From positions 9,742,001-9,806,000 of the forward strand of contig NC_058339.1 of assembly GCF_905475395.1 (NCBI RefSeq): DNA of 64,000 nucleotides, read 5' to 3'. Source of the stretch: Chrysoperla carnea. Taxonomy: Eukaryota > Arthropoda > Insecta > Neuroptera > Chrysopidae. Made by a program: the position numbers and the translations under genes. This document shows positions 1 through 20,800 of this stretch, one piece after another (within the stretch, counting starts at the first letter, position 1; every line of letters starts with the position of its first letter). The notes under the pieces were generated by a model. The model had not been told where the DNA came from and did not search any database. It worked only from the letters and a program-made list of their open reading frames with translations.

Positions 1-6658
<6,658 letters not shown>

Positions 6659-7209
6659 TATTTTAAAAGCAATTTTATTTTTTCGCATAACCCTTGTTAA
6701 TGCTACATGAATTTCATATAATTCGTAATCAATTTCTTATAGAAAAAACTTTATTAACAAATCGAAAACTATCCACATTATTAAATACTAATATTTTTCT
6801 AAATACGTAGCAAAAATACATATTTAAACATTCGATTACTTCTTAAAAATATTAGTTTCTAAACTTTATTATCATCTTGTCAAAAACCGTATTCCGTATA
6901 ATAAAAAACTTTAATTATCTTTAATTGACACTTGACAGTTATAAATGCAGTTGGTACTTTTGATATGTTAAACTGCAAGTTACTAAAATCACCAGAAATG
7001 TTTGAGGAGCGGTCTCATGCAAACATTCGAAATCTTTTGTAAGAAAATTACACAGGTCTGCAAAAAAAAATTTTTTGTCAGCTGCATGAGATATTTTTAC
7101 TAAATTTTATGTTTTAGAATGCGCTGATTTCAGAAGTGATGACCATTTTTCTCTATCACGTAAAGTTTTTTTGCAAATTCAAAAAATTGGTAAAAGCACT
7201 CGTTTACTA
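6659..7209. other. Upstream region of furry, no feature recognised
   Basis: AT-rich sequence upstream of the furry start codon. It should contain the 5' UTR and possibly a promoter, but I see no clear TATA box, CpG-rich stretch or coding exon. Confidence 0.4.
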
Positions 7210-8047
7210 AAAATTATACAGTAGCCTGCAAGCATAGCCACATCCCATCTTCCTTGGTACCGTCTCTCGATATCGGGGATATCGGGAGTGCAAACAATGG
7301 ACCTTCAGGCTTATCTTGCAGCCTTGAGCTTCGTATGCTACTAGTTGAACAATGGTTTTGTAGTCAGGATCCTTAGTATTTCCCAAAAACTCTCACACTA
7401 CATCCTTGAACGATACACAAGCTTATTTTTCCTTATCGTGCATACCACGAAGAGGGTGCCGGTTAAAAGCCTTATGATGTCGGGGCCAGTGAAAACTCTC
7501 TCTTACAACTTTGCTTATGACAGCTTCGGGAATTTTGTACATAGATATTTAAAACAGTCTCCACCCCCTTGCAGTGATTTAACAAATTGTTTCATCAACC
7601 CCAATTTGATATGGAGAGGTGGCAACAAAACTTTTTCTGATGGCACCAAAGTAGTATTGATAACATTTTTCTTCACAGGTTTTAAAGTTTCTCGAGGTGG
7701 CCAATCACTTTTAATACAGTGCTGTTTTCTGGCTCTACTATCCCATAAGCATAAGAAGCATGGGTATTTAGTATAGCCTGCCTACTGACCAAAAGCATCG
7801 TGAGTATTTTGAAGTCCCCACAAACCATTCATTGATGGTCCTGATATTTGATTCTTTCCCGGGTAATGGCCAAATAGTTATAGTTAGTTTTTTTCCATAT
7901 CACAGAATAACCCATTGGAAGCGAAGCTAATTTATTTTTATTGTGCAATAATACTACTTTAAGACTAGCTAAAATTATATGACGGCACCTCATTAATTTA
8001 GAAAAAATGGCACATTGGTACATAAAGGTTCGCCATCCATGGTCCAT
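7210..8047 (-). pseudogene. Degenerate transposon-derived protein (widespread insect repeat ORF)
   Basis: The minus strand encodes, with several stops and at least one frameshift, a protein I recognise as a multicopy repeat ORF annotated only as 'uncharacterized' in many invertebrates. Visible blocks in order are LLHNKNKLASLPMGYSV and REIRKYQ-type residues (8047-7829), YTKYPCFLCLWDSRARK, DWPPRETLKPVKKNV, VLLPPLHIKLGLMKQFVKSL and FKYLCTKFPKLS followed by a stop (about 7770-7540), then a second stop and ERVFTGPDIIRLL. The break between the first and second blocks is a frameshift near 7800. It is clearly dead; the transposon class is not certain from this fragment. Confidence 0.7.
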
Positions 8048-8049
8048 AG

Positions 8050-9163
8050 GACCATTCCTCTAATATTTTTAGCTCAATTGAGCGATATTTTAATAGGTTA
8101 GCAAACTATTCATTATTTATTCATTTGAAATTCATTGGTATTTGTAAAAAATAATTAAACTACATATTTATCAAAAATTGTTTTAATAATATATTCAACA
8201 TGGTTCCTATTTTTAAACATATTATATTTACATAATTACATAATTTATAAACATTATAAACATTTGTTTTTTATATTTGTAGAAATTCAATTTTAACCAA
8301 ATCAAGTGGTTACGAAAAGTATCATATAAAATAATAAAATTGATTAAGCTAATTTTTTAAATTGATAAAATTTTTTTTTTACTGGATCCTACACTAATAG
8401 TATGGAAATTAGGTCTCAGTTAAATTTTTTTAACTTATTTTTTGAATTTCACGTATATTTCAAGTTAAAAAAACACCCGATATACATTTATCAAAAATAT
8501 TTTATGAAAATTGTTAATAGGTGTTGAAGTTGGACATTCCAACGCTCATAATTTATCATCGTATCCATTGATGATTTTTAATCAGGATATCATGATCTAC
8601 AAAATCTTACAAACATAATTAAATTTGATTGAGATCCACGTTCCATAAAATTAGTGTTGGATTCTTAACATTAACAATAATCAAAATATTAATTAAATAT
8701 AAATAAACACATGATTGAAAATAACAACTTTACACCAATTCGACTTCTTTCTTTCTTCTAATTGAAGCCATGAGTGGATGAAAATAGCAAATTTTCAAAA
8801 AATTTATATGTTACAAATGACTCTGTATCAAATATTCAACATAATAACAATACAAAATATAAAAAAGGAAATCTTTTTTTTTTTTAAAGTTGTTCTTAAT
8901 AAATTGTTCTTTCGATGTTTTCGTTCTTTGAAAAAATATCTAACAAACTTCAATTTTATGTTTTTAAATTTTGAATCCTCAAAATATTGCACAGATACTT
9001 TTGTATTACAAAAATTGTTTTTATAATAATGAGACATCTTAAAATTTGTACACTTTACCATGAATATATAATTTATTTTTCTAATCATGGAGATGTTAGA
9101 AATTCAACATAGTTTTCTAGAGAAATATGGTTATTTATAACAAAGGTAATAAACTATCAGCTG
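8050..9163. other. Intergenic AT-rich DNA, nothing recognised
   Basis: Poly-A/T runs and short chance ORFs only. I see no motif, repeat arm or splice-consistent coding block in this stretch. Confidence 0.4.
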
Positions 9164-9560
9164 GTGACAGACAAAAGGATCAATATTGGGGGACATAGAT
9201 AAAGCCACAAGCAACAGAAAAATGTGATTAATGTTAAATTTTAAAATATAGGGAACAAATTTTTACAGTAATGAAAGGCAAGTTCAATACACTTAACTGT
9301 TCAATACATTAAAAATTGATTGGCAGACGGTTTTCTCGTGTACAAACTAATGTACAATTTTTTTACTAATAATATTGTAATATTAAAGTTTGTACACGAG
9401 AAAATCGACTACCAATAAATTTTTAGTGTATTGAACAGTCTTGCCTTTTATTCAAAGGAATGAGAGATTGAATGAATTTTTTAAAAAAATGCGTTATACA
9501 TGTTATTTTATATATTTTTCTGTTGCTTGTGACTGTAGTCTCCTATTATTGACAGACTGT
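9164..9560. mobile_element. Large fold-back (inverted-repeat) element
   Basis: Nested inverted arms. The outer pair is 'ccacaagcaacagaaaaat' at about 9206 against its complement 'tttttctgttgcttgtgact' at about 9516. The inner pair is 'ttctcgtgtacaaact' at about 9334 against 'agtttgtacacgagaa' at about 9388, together with 'ttcaatacattaaaaatt' and its inverse. The whole forms an imperfect hairpin of roughly 170-bp arms with a short central loop. Non-coding; probably a MITE. Confidence 0.7.
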
Positions 9561-10788
9561 AAAAAATTGATTATTTTACAGTCTATAATGGGTAGGTAAG
9601 GTAAGCTAACATCCAAATAACGCACATGTATACAATTTTTGCGTTTACCCTGTCTATAAATATATAATTTTCAACTGTAAATAAATAAAAATTCGATATA
9701 CAATTTTAGGACTTCCATGGCAAGTGATAATGATAACATACAGTGAAATTATCTGTGTGTCATTTTTTTTTATTTCAGCATTTTGATAGGTGACACATTT
9801 CACAAATCAATTGATCGAGTTATGCGTAGAGTAAAAAAAAAATTAAGAAAAAAACGCAACAAAATCGTATATGTTAACAAAATCGTAATAAATATTCATT
9901 TTATTAAAAAAAAATTTTAATAATTAAATAATGAAAAAATAAAAACGCAACTAAAATAAATCCATAATAAATATTTACGCAAATCTCATGACTTAAGTGA
10001 TATAGCGTTAGTATGTCCGAAAGAATCGTAAATTAATTTTTTCATTTTTGAATCCTTCATATTTCACTCATTTTGTACATAATAAAATTATATAGTTTTG
10101 GTCTAAATTTTTCAAAAAGCTAAATATTAGGAGAAAGTCATCAAAAATTTACAAAGACTCACATAATGATTTGCGTCAAAAATTAAAAAAAATTATTTTA
10201 TAGTATTTAAAAAATTTTTTTTTTTTTTATATAGGTCATTCCACGTCAGCTATACGTAAACAATTAGATTTGATGAAAGAGTGAAGAAATTAATCTGCCA
10301 AATTTTAGCTTTTTAATACATGCATGGCAAAGGTCGGAGAGAGGGAAGGTCTTAATATTTAATTTCTTGATCGAATTTTAATAAAAAAAAAAAAAAACTG
10401 AAAAAGCAATGTATTTTCTCATACACATAATTGACGTGTGAAGAACCTATATATAGAAAGAATTACAAAAAATATTTAAAAGTGCCATCAAGAAATACAA
10501 AAGTTTTTCAGTCACATGATTACCTAAATAGATTAAATGAAAAATTATATAATCGACACTTAAAAGCCAGCGTAAGAAAATACTTTTAATTTTTTGATAT
10601 ATTAATTAGTCAAGTTCAAAATGATTTGCGACATAAATTGATTCAATTTCATATTTATGTCCGTAGTAGCACAAGTACTAATTAGTGGTTATAGCACACC
10701 CTTTTATCTATTTACCCTAAACATTCAAATTTGATATTTGTGTTGAAATTTTTGAAAAAAACCACTTACATAAGTATTCAGTGATATC
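9561..10788. other. 3' flank of the 10789-29874 gene, no feature recognised
   Basis: AT-rich DNA immediately downstream (minus sense) of the stop codon at 10789. I found no convincing AATAAA on the minus strand close to the stop, so the poly(A) site is unplaced. Confidence 0.35.
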
Positions 10789-13700
10789 CTATGTGTCATT
10801 TACAACATTATTTACTTTGTTGGTTGTTGTAGCAGTCGAAGCTGTAGCAGGTTTAGTTGCGGTAGCAGATGATTTGGTAGCATTTGCATTATTTAATAAA
10901 ATAGTACCTTCACCAACAACTTCTTCACATGACACAACCGATATATCACATGTTTCAATCTCATCTAATGTTAATACAATCGCACCTGTTGTCGATGAGT
11001 TTGTACCAGTTGTATTTGTACTTGTACCACTTACATGGTTAATATCACAGTTTTTATGAGATTTACCAGCGCGTTTATTTAATTTATTATTCAAATGTTT
11101 AACATTTTTTTTTACTAAAATAACATTACGCCTTTTTAATTCAGCTAAACTAATATCATCATCATCTTCATCGTTCACCGTACTTTTATTTACTAATGGT
11201 GATGACGATGTCGGTGTAGGGATCGATGTGGTGGTGGTACAACTTAATAGACGACGTTTTCTAACATTTGGTATCAATAAATGATTTTTTTGTTGATGAT
11301 CAAATTCTTCAAACAAATCAAAAAAACGTATTTTACTTGATGCATCTTTACTTGATGATGATAAGTCTTTTTTACTCGATTTGATCTCCTTTGTAATCGA
11401 TTTAATCTCCTTTAAAATCGGTTTAATCTCCTTTGTAATCGGTTTAGTCTCTTTTGTAATCCTTGTAATTCGATTTTTATTATTATTTACAGTTTTTTTA
11501 TTCGATTTAACTTGATTGTTTTTTTTATTTTTATTTGGTATTTCTGTTATTTTTACAACTTGTTCATCATTTATTATTTTATTATCTAATGTTGGTGATA
11601 AATGATTGATCGTTTTACGATTTTTTTTATTATTATTTGTTTTTACTTGATCATTTAATTTTGAATTTAATATTTCATTAATATTATCAGTTTTATCAAC
11701 AAATGTTACTTTACGTGTTCGTTTTTGTTTTTTCTCATCATTTTTTGATAAAATTGGTAATAATTTAGGTACCGTTGAAGTACATTCATTCGTAGTAGAT
11801 ATTGAATCAACAACTGTAGTAGAATTTTCTACAACAGGTTCTAATTTTTCAGTTTTATTATCAATTTTATTATCACTTACAACATCTAAATTAGAATGTT
11901 TTAACGGAGAGTTATCAATTATTGGTTGTTCTATCGGTGCAATATTTATAGGAGATGATAATATTTCGGGTTTATCATGTTTATCTGATTTATCAATTTC
12001 TTCAACACTATTGATTTGTATTTGTTGATCATCTGCTGGTTTCTCAAGATCACTTGATTTAACAATTGTAGATAATTGATCATAAATAGGATTACTTTCA
12101 TCGTCATCATCAACATTATTATCAACAATGCTTACTTGTTGTTTTTCAGGTGATAAATTAATATAATGTTCCCAAGATAATTTACTTTCACTAACAATAA
12201 GAGGAGTTGATGTTGTATAGGTGTCGGTTGTTGTAACTTCAGTAGACAATAGTGTTGATGCCGATGGTGTTAGTTCAGTATTTGGTGTTGATGTTGTAAC
12301 TTCATCATCTTGCATAGCTGGTGTTGATTGATCCTCTTCTAAATCACCAGTAACGTGTCGAAATGTTTTTAAATATTCTGTTTTTCGTAAACGACGTGTT
12401 GAACTTGTATCAGTACTAAATATTCGATTACTTGTACTACTACTTCGTCGACACTGACGCATTGGACGATTGATTTCATCTTTTAATAATTTTCTTGCAC
12501 CTTTTGTACGTAATATTGGTCTTTCTACATTTAAATCTGTTGATAATTCATCTAAACTTTGTTCAGGTTCTTGATCATATTGCACATTATCATCATTATC
12601 TTCACTATCTTGAACATTATCAGTAACATCACTAAATATATTTACCAATTGTTTAGAAACATTCGATAAAATTAAATTGCCACTTTTAATACTATTATAC
12701 TTCTTTTTATTTAAGTTGGTATCATTAAATGTTGAATCTGTGGTGGTATTTTCAGAAGCTGGTAACGATATTGGACTTGCTAATGAATTTTGTAGCCGTT
12801 CTATAGAACTTTGTATGGATGGCACATGAATTTCATCGCTTTTAGGTGTTATCGAATTCGTTGTTGTAGTTGATGCTTGTAAACATTCAACAAATTCAGC
12901 GATTCGTACAGGAGTTGAAAAGTACGTTGTTGATGGATACATATTTTCAGTTGTTGTCGTTGGAGTTGTATCATTATTTATATGTTCACTATTGGTTGGT
13001 GTTAAACGATCATTCGATTTTTCTGTACTGTCAATGTTATTCAAAGTTAAATCAAGTGTCATACGGGTACGACTTCGACCACGTCGCTGTCCGATATTCG
13101 TATCGTTCACATTCGAATTTCTTCGACTCCTTAAACGACTTTTCCGATGATCATTTGATAATTCGTTAGGGAATTCTGCTGAATCACGTGATGTAATATC
13201 ATCTGAAATTATTATTAAAATATCATATGGAGATGTTTTTTAACCCCCGAACTAAAAAAAAGGGATGTTATAAGTTTCATCGCTATGTGTGTGTGTCTGT
13301 CTGTAGCATCGTAGCGCCTAAACGGATGAACCCATTTTGATTTTTTTAGTTTCGTTTGAAAGGTAATTTTACGGAGAGTGTTCTTAGCTCAAGTGCGAGT
13401 TTAGAGTTACGTAGCAAAAAAAGCTAAAAAATTGGTGACAATATTCAAAATGATTTAAGGAAAAAGGTAATTTAATAGAGAGTGTTCTTATACATGTTTC
13501 AATTGCGAGTTTAGGATTCCGTACCGAAATTTGTCGGGGGTTTTTTAAATATTCAGTTCAATATCAGTATATTTTGATTTAAATATTCAATGGTAAAACA
13601 AAACAAAAATTATATATTTCATAAACAAAAAATTACATACCAGTATTTATTTCACTATCAATATCATAATAGACACTCTTCCGCCTTTGAATACGCCCTA

Positions 13701-16700
13701 CAATAAATCACGTTACACATTAAAAGTTTTACAATGAGTTTTTTTTTTTTTTTGTAATACTTACTTTGAGTTTTAGGAATTTTATTATTACTACGTGAAG
13801 CTTCTTCCATTTGTTTCTTTTGGTATGCTTCTAATGACAGATTATCTGAAAAAAGTTTTATTTAGTTTTTATATTAGTCCGTCCGATAAGCCAGTTTAAA
13901 ACGTATATATGGTATCACAATGAGTCCTATTGGCCTAAGTTTGTCTCCCGTGGACAGATAATATAACCTAACCCAGGTGTGGCGAACCATTATGTATCAA
14001 CGTCCTATGTTTTCTAAAGAAATGTTTAATGAACCATAGACGTACCATCAAATAATTTTGACTCCGTGATTATTGGGATACGCAATAAATTCTTCCTCAA
14101 TGACGTTTCCTATGCAATATTGAGACAGTTAAACATGCTGATTTAATGTTAGCAATAGGTCCTAACCTAGTCTAACAATCGAATTTTTACAAAAAGGATG
14201 ACTATTTATCAAAATATAACTTACTTCTTTCATTCAATATAATTTGTACTTGCTTCAATATATTATATTTCCGTCGTAACTTCTCGTATAATAACTGCTT
14301 TTCTTCTTCTAAAAATAAAAATAAATATTAGGGAAGATAATTACATAGTTAATTGTCTAAATACTCTACATATGTTTTGGATATTAATGCTTGAAAATCG
14401 TGGGTTCAATTATTTATAATTATCAAAATGGATAGACTAAAGTCGCACGATGCGTCAAACTCGTGTGAATACAAAATTATAATGTATCGTGTATTTTGAG
14501 GAGTGTTTAATTAATCGGAATTATTCAATTCGATTCGATTCGAACGCTATTAATGTATTTTAAACTATTTTTGAGATGAAATCTTAATAGTTTATGAAAA
14601 AATGTTTCAAACAAAAGTTGATTTTTCTTTTGTAAATTCAATAAGTTGGCATGGTGTTAAAATAATTAACCATGTTAGTGGTTAAATTTAATCATTCATG
14701 TATTTTATATTTACCTGAATTTGTTTTAACACGATTTCGAGCATTTGTCTGTTCTCGAACACTTTGTTTAGTTGAATTATCTTCAAACCTACAATTTCGG
14801 TCATTACTCCTAGATCTCGTTACTCTTGAATTTTCTAAAGTAACAAAAAAACATTTGTATATTTTTATTGTAGAAAATAGAAAAAATTTATTAATATAAT
14901 ATAGATGATTAGAAAATATTTACAAACCATTGAAACTATCGAATCGAACACGTTTTGGTGAGGGAGATTCTTTAGTTGAAAAATTATAACTTTCAGAACG
15001 AGTTTCACTAATACTTCGACATCTTCGACGTGGAAGTGATCGTCCATTTTCTCGATCCTTTGGTTGTTGATATGGCTCCTGACAAGTTGGATGCAGATAT
15101 TTACTATATGGATCCCGATCTATAAAGTAAATTTGTTGAATTAACTATTATTTATAATTTTTATTTCTGAATTAAAAAAAAAAGAAAAGAATTGAATAAT
15201 AGACATGAAATATATAAAGTGGAAGAAGTTAGACTTAGATGCGTCTTTAATATGATTTAAATTTTACAAAATCATGTTTATTTATTAATAAAATAAAATT
15301 ATATAGAGTGGGTCCATAACTATCTTATTCGAACGACAAATAGAATAGAAAATGAAATTTTATTATCGAAAAAGAATTTCGTTAATTATTTGGTTTAAGT
15401 TTTGAGAATTTCTCGATTAATATTAGTAAAATTAAAATTTTATTTTTATCTATTATAAAAAATTCATTTTTATTAATATTAATGGAGAAATTCTTACAAA
15501 TCAATAATTAACGAAATGCTATTTCGTTAATGGTTACATCGCATCCAAAAACTTTAGATAAACTTTCTTCGTGGTTACGGTACGGTACACCCCACATTCA
15601 AGGATATAGATTTAGGAAAACATTCTTTTAATATTTCAAATAACTTATAATTTTATTCAAGTATAATTTATTAGGAATAGGAACTATGGATTTAATTAGC
15701 GAGTTCCATAACTTTTTTTTCTCATTAATTGTTCACTAAATTATGTTTATTATCGAATTATAATTTTTATTTAAGAAAGTAAAGTAATGTAATAAAAATA
15801 TACCTATTTTAAAACTACACTTTTATTGAACTATGAAAATAGGTACTAAAGCGCTGCATCTAAATTTTTCATATATAAGTGTTATTTGTTTAATTTTTCT
15901 GATTCATAAATCATATAATTAATATATTTTCACGCAAAATAAAGGAATGCAAAGAACTTAAAAAATATGTGATTTGAATTGTTTTAGTATGGAACTCACC
16001 AATTATTTATATCTTTATTTAAGTACGAAGTAGGCAAATCCCCTAGAATTTAAGATTAGGACACTGAAACTTTAGACGATTATACACCTAGTTTGAATCT
16101 TAAAAACTTGCTTTTAAGTTTTCAGTTTATTTTCTTAGTAAATCCACCTTGCGATCCATACTATAAATTCTTTATGTGTGTGAAAAATCTCGATATTTTT
16201 TTTAGACATTTTATATCAAAAATATATTATTTGATTGGGCAAAGTTTAAGAAATTGAATTATTTTAAAAAATAAAAATAATGCTAAATAACATGCTTCTA
16301 ATTTTAATATTTTTTTGTATTGATAAGCATTTTACATTTGGTAGACTTAACTAACTCCACTTAAATCATATTTTAAAATACTTTTTGTTTTCATATAAAT
16401 AAAAAATTAATAATTGACCGCTATTTTTTTCTTACTTGTGTCTTATGATGTTTTTGAAAGAGCAAAACAAAACACACACCTTATGCGAAATATTTTTTTA
16501 AAAATGAAAAGAAAAAATGCTTAAGATGCTTAAAAAAGAAATTTATGACAGTCAAGTCTCGTTCCCGAATTCAGAGTTAAAGTGAATTCAAAGATTAACG
16601 AAGCCAAAACATCGTGTGAAATCAATTTTTGGATAACATTAATAACTACGAAAATATAAAGAATTTAAATGTACAAATAGAAAGAAAGGAAAATAACCCT

Positions 16701-17387
16701 TGGTGACGTCATAACCTTCAATTATCATATAGACTATATATCAAAAGTTGTTTTGCAAGAATAAGTTATTTAATTGCTTATATCTTTCATGTTTATCAAT
16801 CGATATTAATTTTGATTTCAGATCTTGTCATAAATTCTTGCACATTTTCAAATTTTAACGAAAGATACATTGAAATTGACATTAGAACAAAGGCCTGTAA
16901 ATGTAAACAAATAAAGAGATTCGAGAAAAGTAGACGAATCTGATTCCTGTAACTTCTTATAGAAAAAAGAAGTATATGTGTCAGCTCGCATAAATATATA
17001 ATATTTAACGGAAATTTTGTTTACAAAATTGTATATTGCATACCACATATGTATATATACATAAAAAGGATAATTAGAAGATAGCAGTAGGCATCTTTTG
17101 TCTTTTCATTCAATGTAAGAATGTAAAAAAAACCAGAAAATTGCAAAATAACTGCTGTGAATAATGTAACTAAAAATGTATATTTATTTTAAAATAAGTA
17201 ACATTCGTTATAAAACTGTATGAAATAAGAGTTGAGTGTTAAGCTACCAAACATAAAACTACTTTACCTCTACTTTCTGAACGTTGCCGTAAAACTCTTC
17301 TATTTTCTTGATGTTGATGTTGATGTGATGAATTATGTCGATATTCAGGATAATCTTGATAACGAGAATGTCTTCTAATATTTTCTT
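10789..17387 (-). CDS. Alternative long C-terminal exon chain of the same locus (or a separate downstream gene)
   Basis: Seven exons, each entering and leaving in phase 1: 17387-17268, 15119-14928, 14834-14715, 14308-14225, 13845-13765, 13697-13641 and 13202-10789 (stop TAG), about 1,020 residues. The first exon has no ATG, and its required incoming phase equals the outgoing phase of the exons ending at 21853 and 22943. The simplest reading is that it replaces the 20331-17831 exon in an alternative transcript. Content: basic/Ser 'RS'-like stretches (RRRCRSISETRSES), a short charged helix (EEEKQLLYEKLRRKYN), and a final 804-codon Thr/Asn/Asp-rich exon with a Lys-rich tandem (TKEIKPI-type units near 11400-11460). 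PP1-docking RVxF-like motifs are KRVRF (14941-14955), RKVTF (11701-11712) and SKIRF (11323-11334). A separate gene with an unseen first exon cannot be excluded. Confidence 0.55.
13230..13545. repeat. Dispersed Helitron-associated repeat body
   Basis: Same segment as 4190-4500: 'aacccccgaactaaaaaaaa', 'gcctaaacggatgaaccc', 'gtttcgtttgaaaggtaatt', 'gagtgttctta'. It lies in the intron between the exons at 13202 and 13641. Its 3' hairpin end was not seen here, so it is probably truncated. Confidence 0.6.
15120..17267 (-). other. Long intron, no feature recognised
   Basis: AT-rich intron between the exons at 15119 and 17268. Only low-complexity A/T tracts and chance ORFs. One short inverted pair lies around 15350-15540, where 'gaatttcgttaattattt' returns as 'ataattaacgaaatgctatt'. 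Confidence 0.4.
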
Positions 17388-17830
17388 CTAAAATAATTAA
17401 GAAATTTGTTTTGATATTTTTAAAAAGAACTTAAAAAAAAAGCAAAGAGTTTTGAATTTATTGAAATGTTTCAATTATTCCATGCACTTCTTGAATTATG
17501 ATTTAAAAAAAATTTAATTTTGAATAAAGAAATAGAAAAAAGAGATAAAAGAGATAAATAAATATGCAAAATTATATTGAATAATGAAACTTCATTTTCA
17601 GTCTTCTTCACAAGTCTTGAATTTCTTGATTTTGGCCTGAGTCGCTATTAATATTTGTAGATAAAATTTTCTTACATGTATTAAAAAAAAAATTATGAAA
17701 TCACAGTTATTTGAAAAAAATAAATAAGAATAAATAATGAAAAAAATAAATAAACAACATCCGATTAGCTTGAACACATAGAAACTGCTTCAAAAAATAA
17801 TAGACCTTGATATAATCAATATATCCTAGA

Positions 17831-20800
17831 TTAGCAAGCTAAATCAGAAGACTGTTGTGATGCTGAAGATAATTTTAATAAACATACACAATCTTCGGTA
17901 TTTGTGCTTCCACATAATGGACATGAACTAGTGCGCCGTCGTAAATTCACTGGATGATTTTCTAACAATGTTGCTTGACTTGCTGTCGTTGTTATCGGTA
18001 ATAACGTGATAGGAGGGAGTGATAATGTAGTATTATTACTAGCAGTTGTTTGTGCTAACAATGGATTATTGATTGGAGGATTTGATTTAGTTGTAACTAA
18101 AGATGGAGGTACAGTAATTGTACTACCACCTGCAGTCGTCATCATATGTTGTTGTATAGATGACGTCATATGAGTTATATTCGAGTAATGAATGTAATTA
18201 TTAATATCACCAACGGATACATGTAACGTTGGATTATTATAGGAACAATTATTTATATTTAAATTATTTACAACAATATGATTGGATAAAGTGTTATATG
18301 ATGTAGGATTTGGTGCTAAATTTGTTAGTGGAGGTAATATTTTTAATTCAGCTGGTGTTTTAAATGATCGTGTACCTGTTGTAGGTGCAGGTACAGGAGC
18401 AACAGGTGGAATTACATGAACAGGAGGCAAAGGAACCGATATTGTATTTGTTGTTGTACGTCGTTGTTGTTGTTGTTGATTAATATTCATCGATTGTAAT
18501 TGTTCTAACACAGCAATACTCATCATTGGTGTTGCTGGATACGATGTATTATCTTGTAACGTATAATCTGATGTAGATGTTAAATTTAAATGATTGTCTA
18601 AATCTTGAAATGATACACTTGATTGTTCATCAATACAAGTGAAATCAATATCTTCTTTTAATAATAAATCATCTTTCTTCATTTTACGTTTCTTTAATGG
18701 TAATTGTTTCAATGTTGTTGATGTATTATTATCAACACTTTTTGTGGACGCTACTGGTGAATTCGTACGTGATGAATGTTGTAAAACGGATGTTGAATTG
18801 AGTGCAGTTGATGCTTGATGTTGTGGTGATGGTGATGGTGACATTGTTAATAATGGTATTTCATTTGATGTTTCATCAAAATCATAATCAATCACTAGAT
18901 TATCACTATAAGGTGATGAATTATTTAAATGTGTATCTACATCAATATCACCATCTGGGGATAGTGTATCCATTAAATTGATATTATTATCACTTGTATA
19001 TGATACTTTTAATGGATTATTTAATAGGTTAGTGGTTATTGGAATGTCTGTTAAATCTTCATCATTATTATCATTGATTTTTGGATAATAATTACTTAAA
19101 ACTGTTTTTGAATTTAATTCATCGTCTATTATCACTTCACTTTGTTTATTATCACTTTTATTACTTAGTTCATCATCGTTTATTAAATTCTTCGATGATT
19201 TACGACTACGTTTTGATGATGATGAAGTAGAACCCCCACTATGTCCATGTCCATGTGATGATGATTTTCGTTTACGTTTCTTTTTATCTTTTTTATGATG
19301 ATGATGATGATGTTTTGATAATATTACTTGATTATCATCAATTTCATCATTATAATTTACATCATCATCAGATTTATTACATTGATCATCATCAGGTGTT
19401 GTAATAACAACAGGAAGACGTGATATTTTAATACTATTTGCTGTAGGAATAGAAGCAGAATAATTATACTTTACTGTACCTGGTTTATCGTAATGATTTT
19501 CTGCAATTATAATGCTGCCTTTTTTCTGTTGTGGATACTGCGGTAAAGATGAACCATACTGCTGTTTTCGATGTATGCTTGCGTGACTTGTCTTCATTAT
19601 TATGGGTTGATTTTCATTCTCAATCTCGTCTTCATGTATATATCTTGTATATGAATCTTTACTTAATACAACACTCTTCTTCTTACCAGAGTTATTATTC
19701 TCATTCACAGTTGATTGAGATTTTTTACTGGTTTTTAATATTGATTTAGTGTTCTTATGATTATTACTTGCATTTTTATTATTAGTACTACTACTAAAAC
19801 TTATATTTTTAATAGTTTTATTAGTATTTGTTGTATTTTTCATAAACGTAGTATCACGTGTACGTGTAGTTGATACAAACTCTTCAGTAAGTCGTGTTGC
19901 ATTTTGTAAATGTATTGAACATTGGTTATGATCAATGTTATTGTTATTATTATTGAATAATGACGATGTAGATGATGATAATGAATTGTTATTGGACGAT
20001 AATGATTTTAATAAACCTCCACCACTAGTATTACTATTACTAAAACCATAAAAGAATGGATCACTTTGTGGTGGTGATTTTAAAAATGCTGATAATTCAC
20101 GATGTGATTCATCATTATTACTATTATCATTATCACTTATATCTTTATTAGTCTTGTTTTTATTTGATATAGATTCGATTGGTTTACTACAAAACATTTG
20201 ATCAACAAAATGCTGTGTATCCATATCTGTGTCGATATCTTCTTCAACATTTTCATTGTTAACATCCACATTCATTGTTGATTGTATATCTGCAACATTA
20301 TCATTTTGGATACCAAGAACGGTTGGTTTATCTGAAATTAATTACAATTTATTATTTCAGTTATGTGGACCATATAATCTAATAAAATAAAATATAATAT
20401 CATGGTAATAAATAAAAAAATTAATGTATCTTTGAAATTTTCCACACCTCTCCGAGGCGTAACTAGCCCCCTAGAGAGGTCTGGAGGAAGTGTTTACACT
20501 CTAATAATCAACTGCAGAAAATTTCAAAAATGCATTAATTATGTCCTTTTAGATATTTAGTTTAATTGTATTAATAATCCAGTGCTAAGACATTTGAAAA
20601 AAGTTTTGGCACAAAATTTTACTCCAGATGAAAAAAAATTTCAAATTTTTCAAAATTTTTATGGGATTTTCTTGTAAATGATCCGAGCTTTCAAAATAAA
20701 TTTAGTAATATTTCACTACCCGGTTTAATAATTGTTATTGTTTCTTTCTCAGAAATTTTTAAGGATGAAGGGAATTGTTAAGAGTCTAGACTCTATATAT

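Noticed and set aside
17871..17960. An internal donor near the zinc knuckle (GATT|GTGTAT) linking 20331-17831 to 17387
   Set aside because: It would create a stop codon (T + AA) at the junction, so exon skipping is the better explanation.
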